This document shows, piece by piece, positions 41,548 through 57,000 of a DNA stretch of 64,000 nt. Made by a program: the position numbers and the translations under genes. Where the stretch lies: contig OX336336.1 of NCBI GenBank assembly GCA_946902875.1, positions 4,806,545 through 4,870,544 of the forward strand, in the 5' to 3' direction. The notes beneath the pieces were generated by a model that did not search any database, had not been told where the DNA came from, and was given only the letters and a program-made list of their open reading frames with translations. Source of the DNA: Nematopogon swammerdamellus (Eukaryota; Arthropoda; Insecta; Lepidoptera; Adelidae). Positions within the stretch are counted from its first letter, which is position 1. Every line of letters starts with the position of its first letter.

Positions 41548-44500
41548 CTGCGTGTTGCGCGACACAAGGTTATCATAGGCATTTTGTGAAGACATTTTTA
41601 GGTTTCCGTATTCCGTACGGAAGCCTATTACTAAGCCTACGCCGTCTGTCTGCCTGTCCGTCCGTCTGTACGTCCGAGGGCTGTATCTGTTCTCTTGAAC
41701 CGTAATAGGTAGCCCGTTGAAATTTTCACAGAATATGTGTTATTATGGCGGTGTTAACAAATAATAAAAAATAGAAAAAGTAAAAAATTAAGGGGGGGGT
41801 TCCCATACAAGGAACGTGTTTTTTTCAATGTTTTTTTTTTGTGGTGCGGAAACCTCGGTGCTCTAGTCCGACTCGTACTTGGCCGGTTTTTGTTAAAAGG
41901 TTGAATGACGACCGTCGATATGTGACACACGATTCTCGCCATGGACCAGACGTCGCAAGGGTGTGTTGTTTGTGCATGAATTTTATGTGCTGTGAATGTG
42001 AAAATCTGATGGTTTCCTGAAAGATAATTTTAAAGTGTACGTCGGTTTCAGCGAATTTCTCAGTTTTCTGAGGGTGATTTCGGTTTCAGGATCTGGCAAT
42101 CAAAACTGTCAAAAACAATTTTTTTTCTTAGGCAAATTTTCTATGGTCGTTCGTATGGGCTGTTTAGGGTTAGGGTGACCACAAAAAAAAACACCCGCGC
42201 TCAACCTGTTAATTATATTCTGTTAAAACCTACAAAAACTGTCAACTTAGGCTAAGCCCCGGGCACTGCGAGTAAAAATCATGCAATTCTTTGTGGCAAT
42301 CATTGATTAAAATTACTTATCATTACTTCATTACTTGCAATAGCGTGCTAGCCAACAAACTGGGAGGAATTCATTTAATTTTGGGCTAACAGGGGCTGAA
42401 CTGTCTTCAAATCTTGTTCATTATTTTTTTAGGGGACTACCTTGATTGATTATGATTTGAAGTTAAGAGTTACACAGCCCCTAAGCCCTATTATCATTGC
42501 GACCTAGATAGGTCTATTGTGATCTCTCAATAGTTCGGACAAGAGAACTATCAAGCAGCAAGTAAGGCACGCAGCCTCACCTGCTGTGTGACTCCGTGGA
42601 AGAACCGTGCCAGTGTGAGGTAGCCATCCTTTCCTATCACAGCATCTCGCCCTTATACCTTAGTCGCCCTTTACGACACACGCGGTGAGAGATGCAGTGG
42701 GGCTATTCTTTTAAGTACCGGCCCCGCACGGTACAGGGAAGCACCTTATATGGTTGGCTAAATCACCTACCACATCTCATAGGTGAACGTAGGTAGGTGC
42801 CGTGTCGGCGCTGCCCTTTGGTCGTACTGGCTACGCTGAAGTGGACGGAAAACGCGGACCTTTCAGTGTCTTCTTATTTGACAAAGGGCTTTGACACATT
42901 CCCTCGGCAAGTAGCGGGTTCCGTGGCGAGAGGGTTGTTACCTCAGCTTCTCCTTCAGGATGGACTTGCAGCTGTAGCGCGGCATCTTGAGCAGGAAGAA
43001 GCAGGTGTAGCTCTCGGGCAGGAAGTGGTCCGGTGGTTGATACTTGTCCAGTACCTGCGCATCAACGCCGACACATATATGTCTATTTTTATTCGTCCTT
43101 CCTTACCTTTAGTAAAATCCAACGTCTGCTTTCTGTATGTATGTATGTCTGATTGTCCGCTTGTAACTCGAGAACCACTGAACCGATTTTAATAAAAAAG
43201 AATTCTACGGATAGCTTGATTCTTCCCATCAACTATAGGCTACTTACTATCACGCTAAATGGCTTATGAGGTTAGCAGTGAAGGGAAATATGAGAGCGGG
43301 CGGAACCGCGAGCACAGCTATTATATTATATATTATGACCGCGGCTCCGCCTGCTCTCATATTTCACTTCACTGCTAACCTCATAAGCCATTTAGCGTGA
43401 CAGTAAGTAGCCTATAGTTGATGGGAAGAATCAAGCTATCCGTAGAATATTTTTTTATTAAAATCGGTTCAGTGGTTCCTGAGTTATATGTTATGCCATA
43501 TTGTTATGCCATAACAATGTTGAGAACTATCGTCCTGTTTCTATATTGCCAGTTTTCAGTAAGGTTTTTGAAAATTTTTTGGAAAAACGGCTAATTAAAT
43601 TCCTTACAGATAATGAACTTTTAAATTGTAAACAATTTGGATTTCGGAAAGGACTCTCAACGGGTGATGCTATAGCTTCTATGGTAAAATCAATATTAAC
43701 TTCTCTAGACAACTCTCAGCATACTTATGGCATTTTTTGTGACCTATCCAAAGCCTTTGACTGTGTAAATCACGAAATATTATTAATGAAGCTGGAACAT
43801 TATGGCATAAGAGACAATGAATTGCGTATATTTCAATCATATTTAGAAAATAGAGCTCAAATATGTGACGTCAATGGCTTAAAATCGAATGTAGAATCAA
43901 TCACAATGGGTGTGCCGCAGGGTTCTATCCTGGGACCATTATTGTTTCTAATATATGTTAACGACATCTCGAGCTGTATAACAGACGATATAGAGATGGT
44001 AATGTTTGCAGATGATATCTCAGTTGTACTGAAAAACAATGATATAAGTAAACTGAGAGAATCCTTTTTAACTGTACTAGAATCTCTAAAATCTTGGTTT
44101 GAGTGCAACAATCTATTGCTAAATGTCAACAAAACTAATATTATGCACTTTGCTCTTGGGACTCATAGACGTAATAACAATGATAGCATATTAAAAACTG
44201 CAGATAACTTGTCATTAAACCTTGCTAATGAACTAACTTTTCTTGGGGTAATATTTGATAAAAGTTTTACTTGGAAAGCCCACATAAACTCTTTAGCTGG
44301 TAAGCTGAGTTCCGCATGTTATGCTATCAAAAAAATTAAAGAGCTAGGCGGGACCCATGCTGCAAAAACGGTTTATCATGCTTATTTTGAGAGCATCATG
44401 TCATATGGCCTAATGTTTTGGGGAAATGCAGCAGACTCAAATAGAATATTTTTATTACAGAAGAGGGCCTTGAGGTACATCCTAAATATGAAAACTAGAG

Positions 44501-47500
44501 ATACTTGTAGGACAGCGTTCGGAGAGATAGGAATCATGACTTTACCAAGTGCATATGTTTACCAGAACATATGCTATGCCAGAAAATACATTCATGATTC
44601 CTCTCTCAATTCCGACAATCATAACTATGACACACGGGGTAAGAATAATGTACAACTAATAAGACATAGATTAGCTAAAACTACAAAAAGCTTTATTTGT
44701 AATAGTGTTAGATTTTATAATAAACTGTCTCCTAACATAAAACAATTAGATGACAATAATTTTAAACGACGGATTAAAATAATGTTAATTGAAAAGAGTT
44801 ATTACAGTATTAAGGATGCAATAACTGACCATAATTTTATCTAAGAGTCTGACTACTATTTTTCTCACTAACAAATTTTGACAATTCGATACACTTTGTA
44901 TCATTTGATTTTTAATATGACTTATTACATTTCTTTGTAATAAACGTAAACTAATTGTTTTATTTGACTTGATATAATATGAAATATCAAAATTGACGAT
45001 GGCACTATACACCAGATATAGGTAATTTAAATAGGCAGTGTGGTCAGATTCTTCAGTATTCATGTTTATGCTGTAAATATTAATGCTCTTGTGAGCGGTA
45101 GTATGGGTTAATTATTTGTAAGTTACTATAATATAATACTTTTAAGGTACTAACAAAACATTGTGACTTGCGAAGTTTGTTTGTCAGTTCTTCTTCGCAT
45201 TGAATTTAGAACTGGCGGAATTTTCGACATGTCCAAGCGTAGGTTACCTACCTGTGGATGAAATTATACAATAAACAATATAAGCGGACAGACAGACATA
45301 CATACATACAGAAAGCAGACGTTGGATTTTATTATAGGTAAGGATATATAGGGTCTTTCAATTGTAGGTAACGATACGCTAAGGGGTGTATGTGTATCAG
45401 ATACTGATCACGTTCTCATACCAATTTTTTTTACAATATAAAAAACGTACTATTTAAGGTAAAATACGCACACTTCACGTATTAAATTTGAGGAATGAGT
45501 AGGTTTTTTATATCGCAAAAAAAAATTGTATGGGAACGTGATCAGTATCTGATACACATACACCCCATAGCGTATCGTTACCTACTATTGAAAGACCTTT
45601 TTAAAAATAATAAAAATTCTACATACACACCACAAGCTATATCCCGGTTAAGCAGAGTAGTCTGCGTTGTGCTGCAAGAACTCAGGTAAGTTACAGCACA
45701 ACACCGGCCACCACGTTTAGCAAAGTATTTAGGACAAGAGAAGTATCAAGGAGCAAGTAAGCACGAAAACCCACCCATATTAAAAAAAATAATTGAGATA
45801 CATAATATGAAACTGGACAGAAATAAAAATAATAAAATCTAATACAATGACGAAAAACAAAAAAATTTAACTGGATTTAGACGTATCAGCCTAGGCTGCC
45901 TGTCTAAAATAAATAAATAAATAAATTAACTTTTAACCACATTTAGATATATCAGCGAAGGCTGCCTGTCCAAAATAAATAAATAAATAAATTTTTTCCC
46001 TTAATTCATTCTATAAAAAACCAATTAGACAAAAAAAAAGCAACACAAAAAACAAACAAACAAAAATACTTACTTAAAAACAATACAAGTGCACTCATAA
46101 ATTAAAAAACAGAATACACGCACCTGCTATCAGCTGTCAGTGTTTAAAATAAATAAATAAATAAATACAATTAATTAACTGAGCGAGTACAGTCGCACAC
46201 CAACAAAACGGAGCGGAAGAACAGAATGATACCTGCAGGACGAAGTCGCGCTGGCGCGGGTCTGCGGGCGCGCGCGGCAGCCGCGTGCGGCCCCACACGA
46301 AGCGCAGGAAGAGCGAGCGCTCCGCCGGCGACAGCTCCTCCATCACCTCCCAGAACCACTGGATCAGCGGCGCGTTCGGCTCCGCACCTGCCGCCCACCC
46401 CGTACGTTTCATCACTTATTTTGGTAAAGTATTGATCAAAACAGAGGTCCAATACCTCACCTGCTCAGAGGATAAAGGTCATAAGGTCATAGGTCCTAGG
46501 TAGGTCCGGGTGGCTAAGCTTAAGTGGCAGTGGGCTGGGCAAGTCAGCCGAGTAGACAACAACTTTATAGTGTATAATTTTTTTTGAGCATTCATTTGGC
46601 AGTTTACTCTGGAACTTGTCACAAATAGATTTGATTTTGGACAGAAAAATGGAGCGTGGGGTCTCCCCATCAGCCAGGTGGGACGACGACATTAAGTACG
46701 TCACCAATGGTTCCGTACCACTGAAGGCCAGGAGGATTGGAGAAAAATTGGAGAGGCTAATATCCAACAGTGGACAGTAAAACGCTTAATAACTCATAAA
46801 AACAGTCCAGATAAATGTATAAAAATCTTGAAAGTAATATTTCAATAAGAGTACCTACCTAAGACTACAAATAAACCACCCGGATTTAGACGTAAGCGCG
46901 AGGCCGCCGGTCTCATATCAATATTTACCTGCACCTAACAATCACGAGACACTGCTGACCATTCTAGACTTTAGAATGAAGGAAGGAATGTGTTCGGATC
47001 GTAATCTCAATGGGCCTGAGATTACGATCCGGACACATTCCAACAAATAGGACAATGCCCCTCATGATCTACTTCAAGTTGCTCAATGTCCCTCATGATC
47101 TACTTCAAGCTGTGCTATCTGCACAGTCACCCAACTGCAGCACATGTGGGGTAGGGATGACCTACACACCACATACTGTTGAAATTTGTCCGCAACCGAG
47201 AACTGAGGCAGAAGCTATTGAGAGACCCAACCAGTTTTTTAAAGTACATGAAGCCTTGGGACGAGCTCGGGGGAAAATTTGAATCCATACTAAGTTTTTT
47301 TGTCACATGCGTTGATGCGTGATGAAGTAGATAAGTAGGAGAAGTAGACATAGCCAAAAATAGCTAAAGCCTTAAACAAAATAATAATAAAAAAAAAAGA
47401 CTTTAGAATCTCAGCGCAAGATAATAATAAAACTTATGTACCCTTATAAGTAGCGGACGCGCGCAACGCGTGGACGGGAATGTCCGGCGAGCCGCACACC

Positions 47501-47992
47501 ATGGTCTCCAGCTCGGCGGCGCTGAACAGCGCGAGCAGCGGGGCGGGCACCACGCGCGAGATGCCGTCCCGCACCGCGCGCACCTGCTCCTCGAACTCGT
47601 GCAGTCTGCCACGCAACACAATATCACCTGGTTATTTAAAGAAAGAAATTTAAAATGGCGGCGCTCCTATTTGCCTCTCGCTCACTATGCTATGGAGTAG
47701 TCGTGGGGAATATATTATACAGCAGGCAACATATTATATTATAAATTTACAGCATTTATAACGTTAGAAATATTCCACCACATCTGCTGTTTACTGTAAT
47801 GCTGTTTTGCTATTTATCTCGTACGTACTGCCATCTAGTTGATATAATAAAAATTATTTGTTGTAGCCTGTAGGTATTTGAAGTTCTCGCTCGATAGAGG
47901 GCAGTGTTTGTAGTATTTTGTAACTTAACCCTTAATGCAATGCCTTAAGGTTACATTTTAACAAAAGATTACGTTGTGATCGATCACATGGG

Positions 47993-48033
<41 letters not shown>

Positions 48034-51000
48034 AATTGCCAAAAAAAGATCACGTAATTGTTGAATGATCCCAAACAAGAGTTGTTCATCATCGAGGCGG
48101 TCTTGAACCTGTATTATTGATTTGTGAGCACCTTAAATTTCGGTGTGGGCAGAAATTATGTGAATGAAGCGGAAATGCGTGAAGGAAGTGACGTAATTTT
48201 GTGAGTGAAGTGTGTTATGATATGATTCTTTCGTTCGGCCTACAGTTGGCGCATGTCACCAGCTGTCAACTGTGCCTTTCTAAAGACAGTGTGAAATAAA
48301 TGCTACACATGTTTGGCGACTACTGACTACTGTAAGACTCGTTGCTTTTTTTTTATATCATTGAAACATACTTTACATAACACTTTTTTTTTAATTGGAA
48401 GCACGACAATCGCGCGCGCCAGCCCTAACGCAGAGTTGTAGTCCAACGGCGCCCACGGGCATTCGGATATTTACGGGGGCTGCGAATACCATGTCGGCCG
48501 GCTAGGTGCACCTTCACATTATGTTTGAAGGATCCCAGACTGTACATTAGAGGAAAGGATGCAGGTGGGAGTGAATTCCAAATGTTGGCAACCCTGTAAA
48601 ATATAAAGGATTTACAGGATCAATTTGTCCTAAGAGAGGGGATATCGACAGTGTGTGGATGCATTCCCAACCTGTTGCGCGTGGAACGATGGTAGAATGG
48701 GCCTTTTCACCTTATGTAAATTTTCTAATGCACTTATTACTGTTGAATCTTTATGGGATTGGGAGCAATAAAGCATTTTCTATCTATCTATCCTTTAACC
48801 TGGGTGTCTTCAAACGTCGTATCAACGGGCTAGACAGCCTAGCAACAGTCCGCAAATCTGCTGGCATGGCGCCTCACTGAGCTTGGTTTCGCGAGGAGGG
48901 GTTTTTGGCTCTGTTGACAGTACCATTGGTCTCTCGGCACAGCCACCCATGTTGGTTTACATAAAAAAAAATCTATATATCTATCTACAACTTACATGGC
49001 ATCAGCCATCATTTCCGTTTAGTGAAATTTCACTATTATTATCAATTAATTCTACTCTACTATACTAAACGACAACATTCAGCGGTAACTGACCTGTAAT
49101 GTAACGCTAATTGGACGTATTCATTCTTATTGTCTGGTGTGATGCGCCGGTGCCTCGTAGACAGCGGAACCTCGTGCCCCGCCGCCGATGGTATCGAGAA
49201 CGGCAGGTCCAAGTTTTGGAACTCCTGTAGAGGAAACGACACTGACAGCGGATGTTTTCATTGCTGGCTACACTGCACGTTGACAATGATTGAACAATGT
49301 CAACCACTCACCACTGAATTACATAAATATCTTAACTCCCCTCTTCTCTCTATCTTTCTCATCATTCAGTTGATGGTGTTGAACAACAGTACCACTGATT
49401 AATGTACATAATATGTAAGTATATTATGCACGATGTTGCAGTTGCCCCCGTAATATTTTTAACTGACATAAGGGGGTTATTCTATAGTGAAACTAAACAA
49501 CTTCTGTGGCGAAAAAAATTTTTTTGAAACAAAAAAAAAATTTTTTTCCATACAAATTTTAAATACCTATTATCAAAATGTATGGAGAAAAAAAAATTTT
49601 TTTTTTCTTCAAATTAAAAAGTCGTAGAACAAAAGTTGTTCTATTTGACGTACAGAATCACCCCCTTTCGGGTTTTACGGTTGGGGTTGCAACAAAGTGT
49701 ATACATATATATGCGTATTAAATTATTTATGTAGTATTCGTTTATTATATTGCTTTACGCCTGCATATACCTCTCCCACATCCCGAAGGTTAGTTACAAT
49801 AGAATGCCTCACGGCATTAAGCTCGCCTATTATGCCTAATGTGTAAAAATTTGTGTTCAATAAAGAATATAATATACACACAATTCTCAACCCTTGCCGT
49901 CAGATGAAGACAAACAAAGTGGCGCCGCACTGAATGAAAGGTCGGTCGAAACGGCTATGTAAATAGTGTGTATTCTGTTCAGTTCAGTGCAGCTGGCACG
50001 ACCGAAGGGAAGCACTGACGTGGCACCAAGTTCACCCGGTGTTATGGGCTGACATCACGGATGTTGTAGGAGATGTATCACCAGATGGCATTTCGTTAGC
50101 AGTACTCTAATGAACTCAGTGAACATACCCAGGCCTACTGCCATTTGTGAGGGATCTTAGCGGAAAATCGTTAAGTGCCTACCTTTTTGGGCTAGCTGCA
50201 GTAAAACACTTAATTCTGGATAAGAAACCACCACCTAAATATGTTCCTAGGGCATTTGAAAAAAAAAACGGATAATGACCCCCAAGCGTTGAACTTCGTT
50301 GCAAAAAAATGGCGCAAGAAGAGCAATTTATCTTGCGCCGTGGAGAGATGGCGTTTCGTGCGCTATGTTTGTGCAAGGCAGCTAGCACTCAAAGTCACTC
50401 TTATTTTTCCCGCGTGATCTTGAAACATAATATAGCCTACATTGGCACAAGGGTAGTATTGCCTAACTCATCAGCTAAGAGCGAAGTCAGCCGACATGCT
50501 TCTTCACTGCTAGAATACCTTGGGATGTGAGGCCATGTCGCGGATACAGAGCAGCGCGGGCAGGAAGTCCTTGTCGACCTCCGCGAGGTCCTGCGGCCGC
50601 AGCGCCTGCCCCGTCACCTGCCGCCACACGCCCTCCGCCAGCGAGAGTGACAGCGGCGACCCCGTACGGATCGCTATGCCCATCAGGACGCCTGGCGACA
50701 AGGAGCAATTTATGATTAGATTTATTATTACATTACCAATGTAGTCGATATTGGACACCGGGTGCTAAGTTTGAGTGGTAGTGGGTTGGGTACGTCAGCC
50801 TGTGAGACGACGAGAGTAACCGTGTCCTGCACTGGGAGCCGTAGACAAGAAAACGGATTGTAGTTAGGACGACATGAAGTACACCGGCGGAAAAAAGTGG
50901 TTCCATGCCACTGAAGGCCGGGAGGACTGGAGTTAAATTGCAGAGGCGCATGTCAAGCAGTGGAAGGTTACACGCTGAGTGACAACAGGGCTCAGGGGCC

Positions 51001-54000
51001 CTAACTCTCACACTTTAAATCATAATCATGTATGTAGATGTAATATGACTTATTACATTTCTTTGTAATAAACGTAAACTAATTGTTTTTTATATGACCT
51101 GATATATGAAGTATCAAAATTGACAATGGCATTAATAAATGACACTATACACCAGATATAGGTAATGTAAATAGGCAGAATGGTCAGATTGGTTAGATTC
51201 TGGAGTATTCATGTTTATGCTGTAAATATTAATGTTCTTGTGAGCCTACCGCTCATGGGTTAATTATTGTAAATTACTTTAAAAGTTTGACTGTAAGAAA
51301 TCTCTGTAAGGGATAAGTCCGCCTTTGCACCTTATGTAAATTTTCCAATGTATTTGTTACTGTTTAATGTTTACTGGAGCAATAAAGAATTTTCTATCTA
51401 TCTATCTATCTATCTACTTTAATATAATACTTATAAGGTACTAACAAAACATTGTGACTTGCGAAGTTTATTCGTCAGTTCTTCTTCGCATTGAATTTAG
51501 AACTGGCGGAATTTTCGACATGTCCAAGCGTAGGTGACCTACCTATGGATGAAATTATACAATAAACAATAAACGACAATCGAACAAGAGGTTTAGCAAC
51601 CTAGAAAGCGGAAGCAGTTGAGATGTAGCACTGTGTTGGCGGTGGGGTTGAGGAGGAAGGCGTCGCGGGAGGCGCCGGCCTCGCTGCGCCCGTTGGGCGT
51701 CGCCATCAGCAGCGGCAGCGAGCCGTTCTGCAGCTCCTCGCACATCTCCGCTATCGACTCGCTGTAGCCGCCGCCGCAGTCGTCCACGCTCTCGCCTGTC
51801 GACCGTATTGCTCTTGTTAAAGTTGTTGTGTTTCAAATGGTTAAATTCCCTCAAGTGGCTGGCACGATGGAATCTGATGAGTCGAACACGTCAGGTGGTA
51901 TTCTACAGAAAATATCCAGAATGTGTCTCCACAAACTGATTCATAGGTCTGCATCTACCTGATCTTATACCAGACATAGACCGGTTGGGGTAGCAGAGAT
52001 AGAGGAGGATTTCACAAAGATTCTTCATTAATCGATCAGGAACTTACCTTACTAGGTGGTAGAGTTTATCCTGGCCGGGTTGGTACCACCGCACTGAGCG
52101 AAACGTCCGTCGAACCGGCTATGTGAATAGTTCGTGTTTTCAGTCCAGTTCAGTGTAGCCGACATGAAATGAAGGGAAGCACTGACATGGCACCTAGTTC
52201 ACCCGGTGTTATGGACTGACATCACGGATGTTGTAGGTGATGTGGCCAACCGTGTCAGTTTCCATAAAAAAAAAAGAAAAAAAAAAGATCTCAAATGCGT
52301 GGACCATTTGCGAAACAACGATACGTTCTCAGATTCTAATAAAAAGATCGACTGATAATAGCTAAATTAAAACAACAAAAACAATGGCGCCCCTTCTCCG
52401 TCGCCTCCCACCGGCTGCGCCGCAGAGCGGTGTGTTTCAACAGCACCGTTGTGTGCGGCTCCCCGCCCAGTCTCGCGCGGTAATAATACAGTAAATAATA
52501 CATTCGCTGACACACATACCCACAAACTTGACCTTCCACACGCGGTGCGGCAGAGCGAGCGCGTCCTGCGTCAGCACCGGCAGCCGCTGCACCATCTGGC
52601 CGAAGACGGACTTCATGCCGGCGGGCCCGGCGAGGCCGGTGCCGCCGCGACGCGCGCGCCGCGCACCCACGCGCGACAGCTCCACAACAGGCCCGTGTTG
52701 CCGCTCACGCACCATCGTTCCCATTATTGCCTGCCCATAATATCTGCTGTAATTTCACTGCCGAGCATGTGCTGAAAGTCTAGTGTAATGGCGGGCCAAG
52801 TGAAGTGAATTTCAGATGGCGCCACACTCGCCGATACCCGTGCGCCTAGATGAAAATAGTATGACCTTTTGAGGTTATATTTATATTTCGAGTTTAATCT
52901 GTGAAACAATGAAAATGTATTTGATGTTAACGGTGGTGGACTTAAACGAAGTGGAAGTCGGTACTTAATAAGAATAGTCCCACTGCATCTCTCCCCGTGC
53001 ATGTCGTAAAAGGCGACTAAGGGATAAGCGGCCTGCAGACACCCCGGTCGACTTGTCGCTTCCATGGAGGAAATAGGCTGGCTGGGGTAGCTGGAGACTG
53101 CGGGGTTTTGCACGAAGGTCCCCAACCAAGCGGGATTAGTTTGCAGGCCTAGAGCCAACCCCAAACCAAAACAACAACAACAACTCGAACTGAGAATTGT
53201 GAGAGATAGATGAGTACCAACGATGGGACACCACCTATCGGAATAAATTGGCAACTTTTTTCCCCATTGACAAATAACAAAGATAGCTGGACCACACTCC
53301 ATCTCTATGCTAAATCTGTAGTCACCCTGATCGTATGGCAGTTTTCAATGGAATACAATAGTTCTGATTTTGACGAAACAGTTGCAGGCACCCCAAATTT
53401 TCCAAACAACATGGCCGTAACACAACACAGCAGTTATACCTTTCTGAACACGGTCTCCTTCATTGTATAGAAGAGCAAGTTCCGCAGCTGTTCGAACGGA
53501 CCCTCCAGGCTGACCAGAGGCAGGTTGGGGCACATGAGCTCTGAGAACTGATGCAGCAACACCAGCCTGTTGCTGACGATGGCGAGGGGCACCTCGCGCA
53601 GGAGATGGCACTCCAGGGGAGGCGGGGGCGGGAGGCGCGGCGCGCGCGGAGCCTCCATGCACAGCGCCACGGTGTGTGCGCTGCCGCACGCCACGCGCGT
53701 CACCCGTTTACCCTGACGGATGGAAAACATTTGGTCAACGTCGGTTGGTCGCACAAGCAACTAGTACCACGACGTCGAGTTATGCAAAGCCGGCATGGGT
53801 AGCAGAGTCAGATAGGCCAGAGCCCGTGCTCTGTCTGACCAGCCAATATTAGCTTCGAGATGGTTCCACCCCGGAGACTTCCCTTGGATTGTTGGCTATA
53901 CTGGACTAACGGAGAACACATTCGAGCCTTCTATGCGGTCATTGTTCATCCAGTACGGAATTATGGATTATCAATATGGACTTTCTGCAATTTTCTTTAG

Positions 54001-57000
54001 TGCAGTAAATGTTGCATGCAATGGAACAGACCAAATTCTTATTAATATTATACGGCAGTTTGGAAAGAATGACATTAATGCTCTGTCATACGCAAAACAA
54101 GAAACAAACACCACATATTGCAAATGAAGGATTGATATATCACAACTAATGTACTAATTCCTTAGTCGTCTCGTGTGAAAGTTTCGAAGGAGTGATTGGA
54201 GTCGTTATTCTACACAACAATACCTGGAGCGCGAGGACAGCGCGCGGTCGCTGCGCCGCGAGCGTGCTGCCGTCACCCAGCTGCCCCTCGTCATTGTCTC
54301 CCCACGTGTAGACTTCGCCCGCGTCGGTGCACGCGACGCAGTGCAGGCTCCCCGTCGCTATGGATACTATCATCTTGCCCTGCATGCCCGTCACGCGCAT
54401 CGGACGACGCACGTGGTCGTAGCTGCCGTGCCCCAGCCGGTGGTAGTCACCTTTGCCCCTATTAACCGACGTATTATTTTGAAGAGGAAATCTATGTTCC
54501 CTCAAATGACTCAAGCATGATGTCACATTTGTTATAGATCTAGGGAGACATTGTCCACGACACGGCTCATAGAGTGTAGACAACTTGGGGGCCATCCATA
54601 TATTGGATGGCCCCCAAGAAAAAGAACCCCCCTAATTGACGTCATAGATTTTTGGCGATTTTCGATCACCGACCATCCGTATTTGCAACAATGACGTCAA
54701 TTTTGGCAAGACCCCCCTCCTTCATCTTATTACCATCATCCGCAGATTTCAAATGACGCATACAGCTAACCAAGAGTATACAATACATCGACAGCTTACC
54801 AGGTGTAGACAGCTCGTCAACTTCAGAAACTCACCAAGTATAGACAACAAATCGAGTTTAGACAAATCATTCAACTACAAGTAAGTGTACAAAACTCACC
54901 AAGTGTAGACACTTCCGCAGCGGCACAGCGCGACAGAGAACTGTGAGCCGCATTCCACTTTCACAACGCACAGCCCCTTGAAGCAGTCGATACGCATCGG
55001 CAGCTTGCAGCCCTCTGAGCCACCACGACCTAAACCCACGATTGACACCCATATAAAAATTATTACCTATAAAATTTTACAGTCTGTTTGTCTGTTTTGA
55101 TGATATTGAAACCAGTTTGAAGTAGTTTGGTTCGTATACTTTTACGAGGGATAAATGCTTTCAATCCTACAGGACTAATTGACATTCGATAAAAAAAAAA
55201 TTCAAGAGATGAAAAACTTCAGATGCAAACTGCTCCATTTGTAACCTCAAAATGTGTGGAAAGTTAAATTTGTTTGATATTTTTTAACAAAATCACAAAA
55301 CATTTAAGGTAGTATCCCCTAAGTTATCCCCCCAGAATGAAATAAACAAAAGTATGTATACTCATTTTTAAAAACATAATAAGGAGGTGTCAATGAAAAG
55401 CTTATTTCGGCATCAGGTGGATGAACACTTGAGGTGTAATGTTCGACGGGGTGCACGGGCCGACATATCCGCGGACGGTTGCCGATGTGTCGTCGGAGTG
55501 TGCAAATGTTGGCATGTCTCGAGAAGAATAATGAGTTGCACGAGTGTTTGTTGCGGATTCTAATTGAACAAAGTCTATTGATTGAATCTAATAACACAAA
55601 ACAATCCACATGGTGCGGTAGGTGGGCCGGCGCATGGACGAACGTACAAGCGTGAACTGTTTATATTCATTTCGCCGCAAGAAATTAGTCTACATACCAC
55701 ACACGCCATATCCCGACAGTCGGGGTAAGCAGATTAATCCGTGTTGTGCTTTAAGAACTCAAATAAATTACAGCACAACACCGACCAACGTGTTTAGCAA
55801 AGTGTTAGAACAAGATCAGGCAGCAAGTAAGACACGAACACCCACCCATCCATAAAAAAAAATCTGCTGCAGGATTCGGTGGAAGGACCGTGGCAAGGTG
55901 AGAGGTGGCTATCCTGTCGCCTTTTAGCACCGCATTTTGTGCTTATCCCTTAGTCGCCTTTACGACATGCACGGGGAATTAGTTTATCAACAATAGTACA
56001 CCCTGAGAAAACTTAGGCCAAACTAAGGGAACATTTTGTTTGCAAAGGTTAAAAGTGTGCCCACAAGGTGTCAGTGTACTGTGAATTTGTTGCGGTGTCA
56101 AAATGGAAGGAGTAAGAGGAGAGAACCTTCGAACATTGCATTTTTGGCAACTGCAAAAGATAGAAAATGTGCACTTTATTTACATGCCATGAGACTGGTA
56201 ACCACCTTCCAACACCCGCAGACTCAGTTCACCCTTTTTGTTTTATTTTTGTATTAACTCTGCATACAAGTATGTGCAGCCTAACACTTGATGCTGGATC
56301 ACCTAAAGATTGACTGATGCATTAGACTCATCATGGCAGCTCATTATAAATCATGCTCTCATAGAAGTCAGATGTCATATCAATGTTCTGGTTGTGCTTT
56401 TGACCGATTTTCCAATACAACCATCGAAGGGAGATACTCCGTTCTCCATCTTACGTTACCGAGGTCTGCAACCCACCCTAACCGTCTTGTGGCCTTCGTG
56501 GAGGACGGGAAGCTGGCTGGGGTAACTGGTGATAGAGGTGGTTAGCACAAAGGTCTCCGAGCAAGTTGTAAGCTTGAAGCCAACCCCTACAAACAACAAT
56601 TACGTAGGTAAAGTGCCACCAGGAAGTTATGATGCGTGGGAAATATGCGAAACCGTCTGCATTACTAAGAAGGAACGTGAACTTTCGATCGAAAGTTTGT
56701 CGATAATTTAGGTTATTAAGTCATACAATTTATCGACAAAGTTTCGCCCGAAAGTTCACAGCCCTTCTTAGAAATGCAGACAGTTTCGCGTATTTCCCAC
56801 GCATCATAACTTCCTGGTGGCACTATAGTGCTAGAGATGGCAAGAGTGAGACGCACCGAGTTTTCCGTAGTCGCCATCCCCCCACGACCAGACGTTGTCG
56901 TCGTCGGTGATGCAGAGGGTCTGCGCGTCGCCCGAGCCGCACGCCACGTCCACCACGCGGTAGCTCGCCAGCGCCTCCACCTGTGTCCGTATATTCAGAC

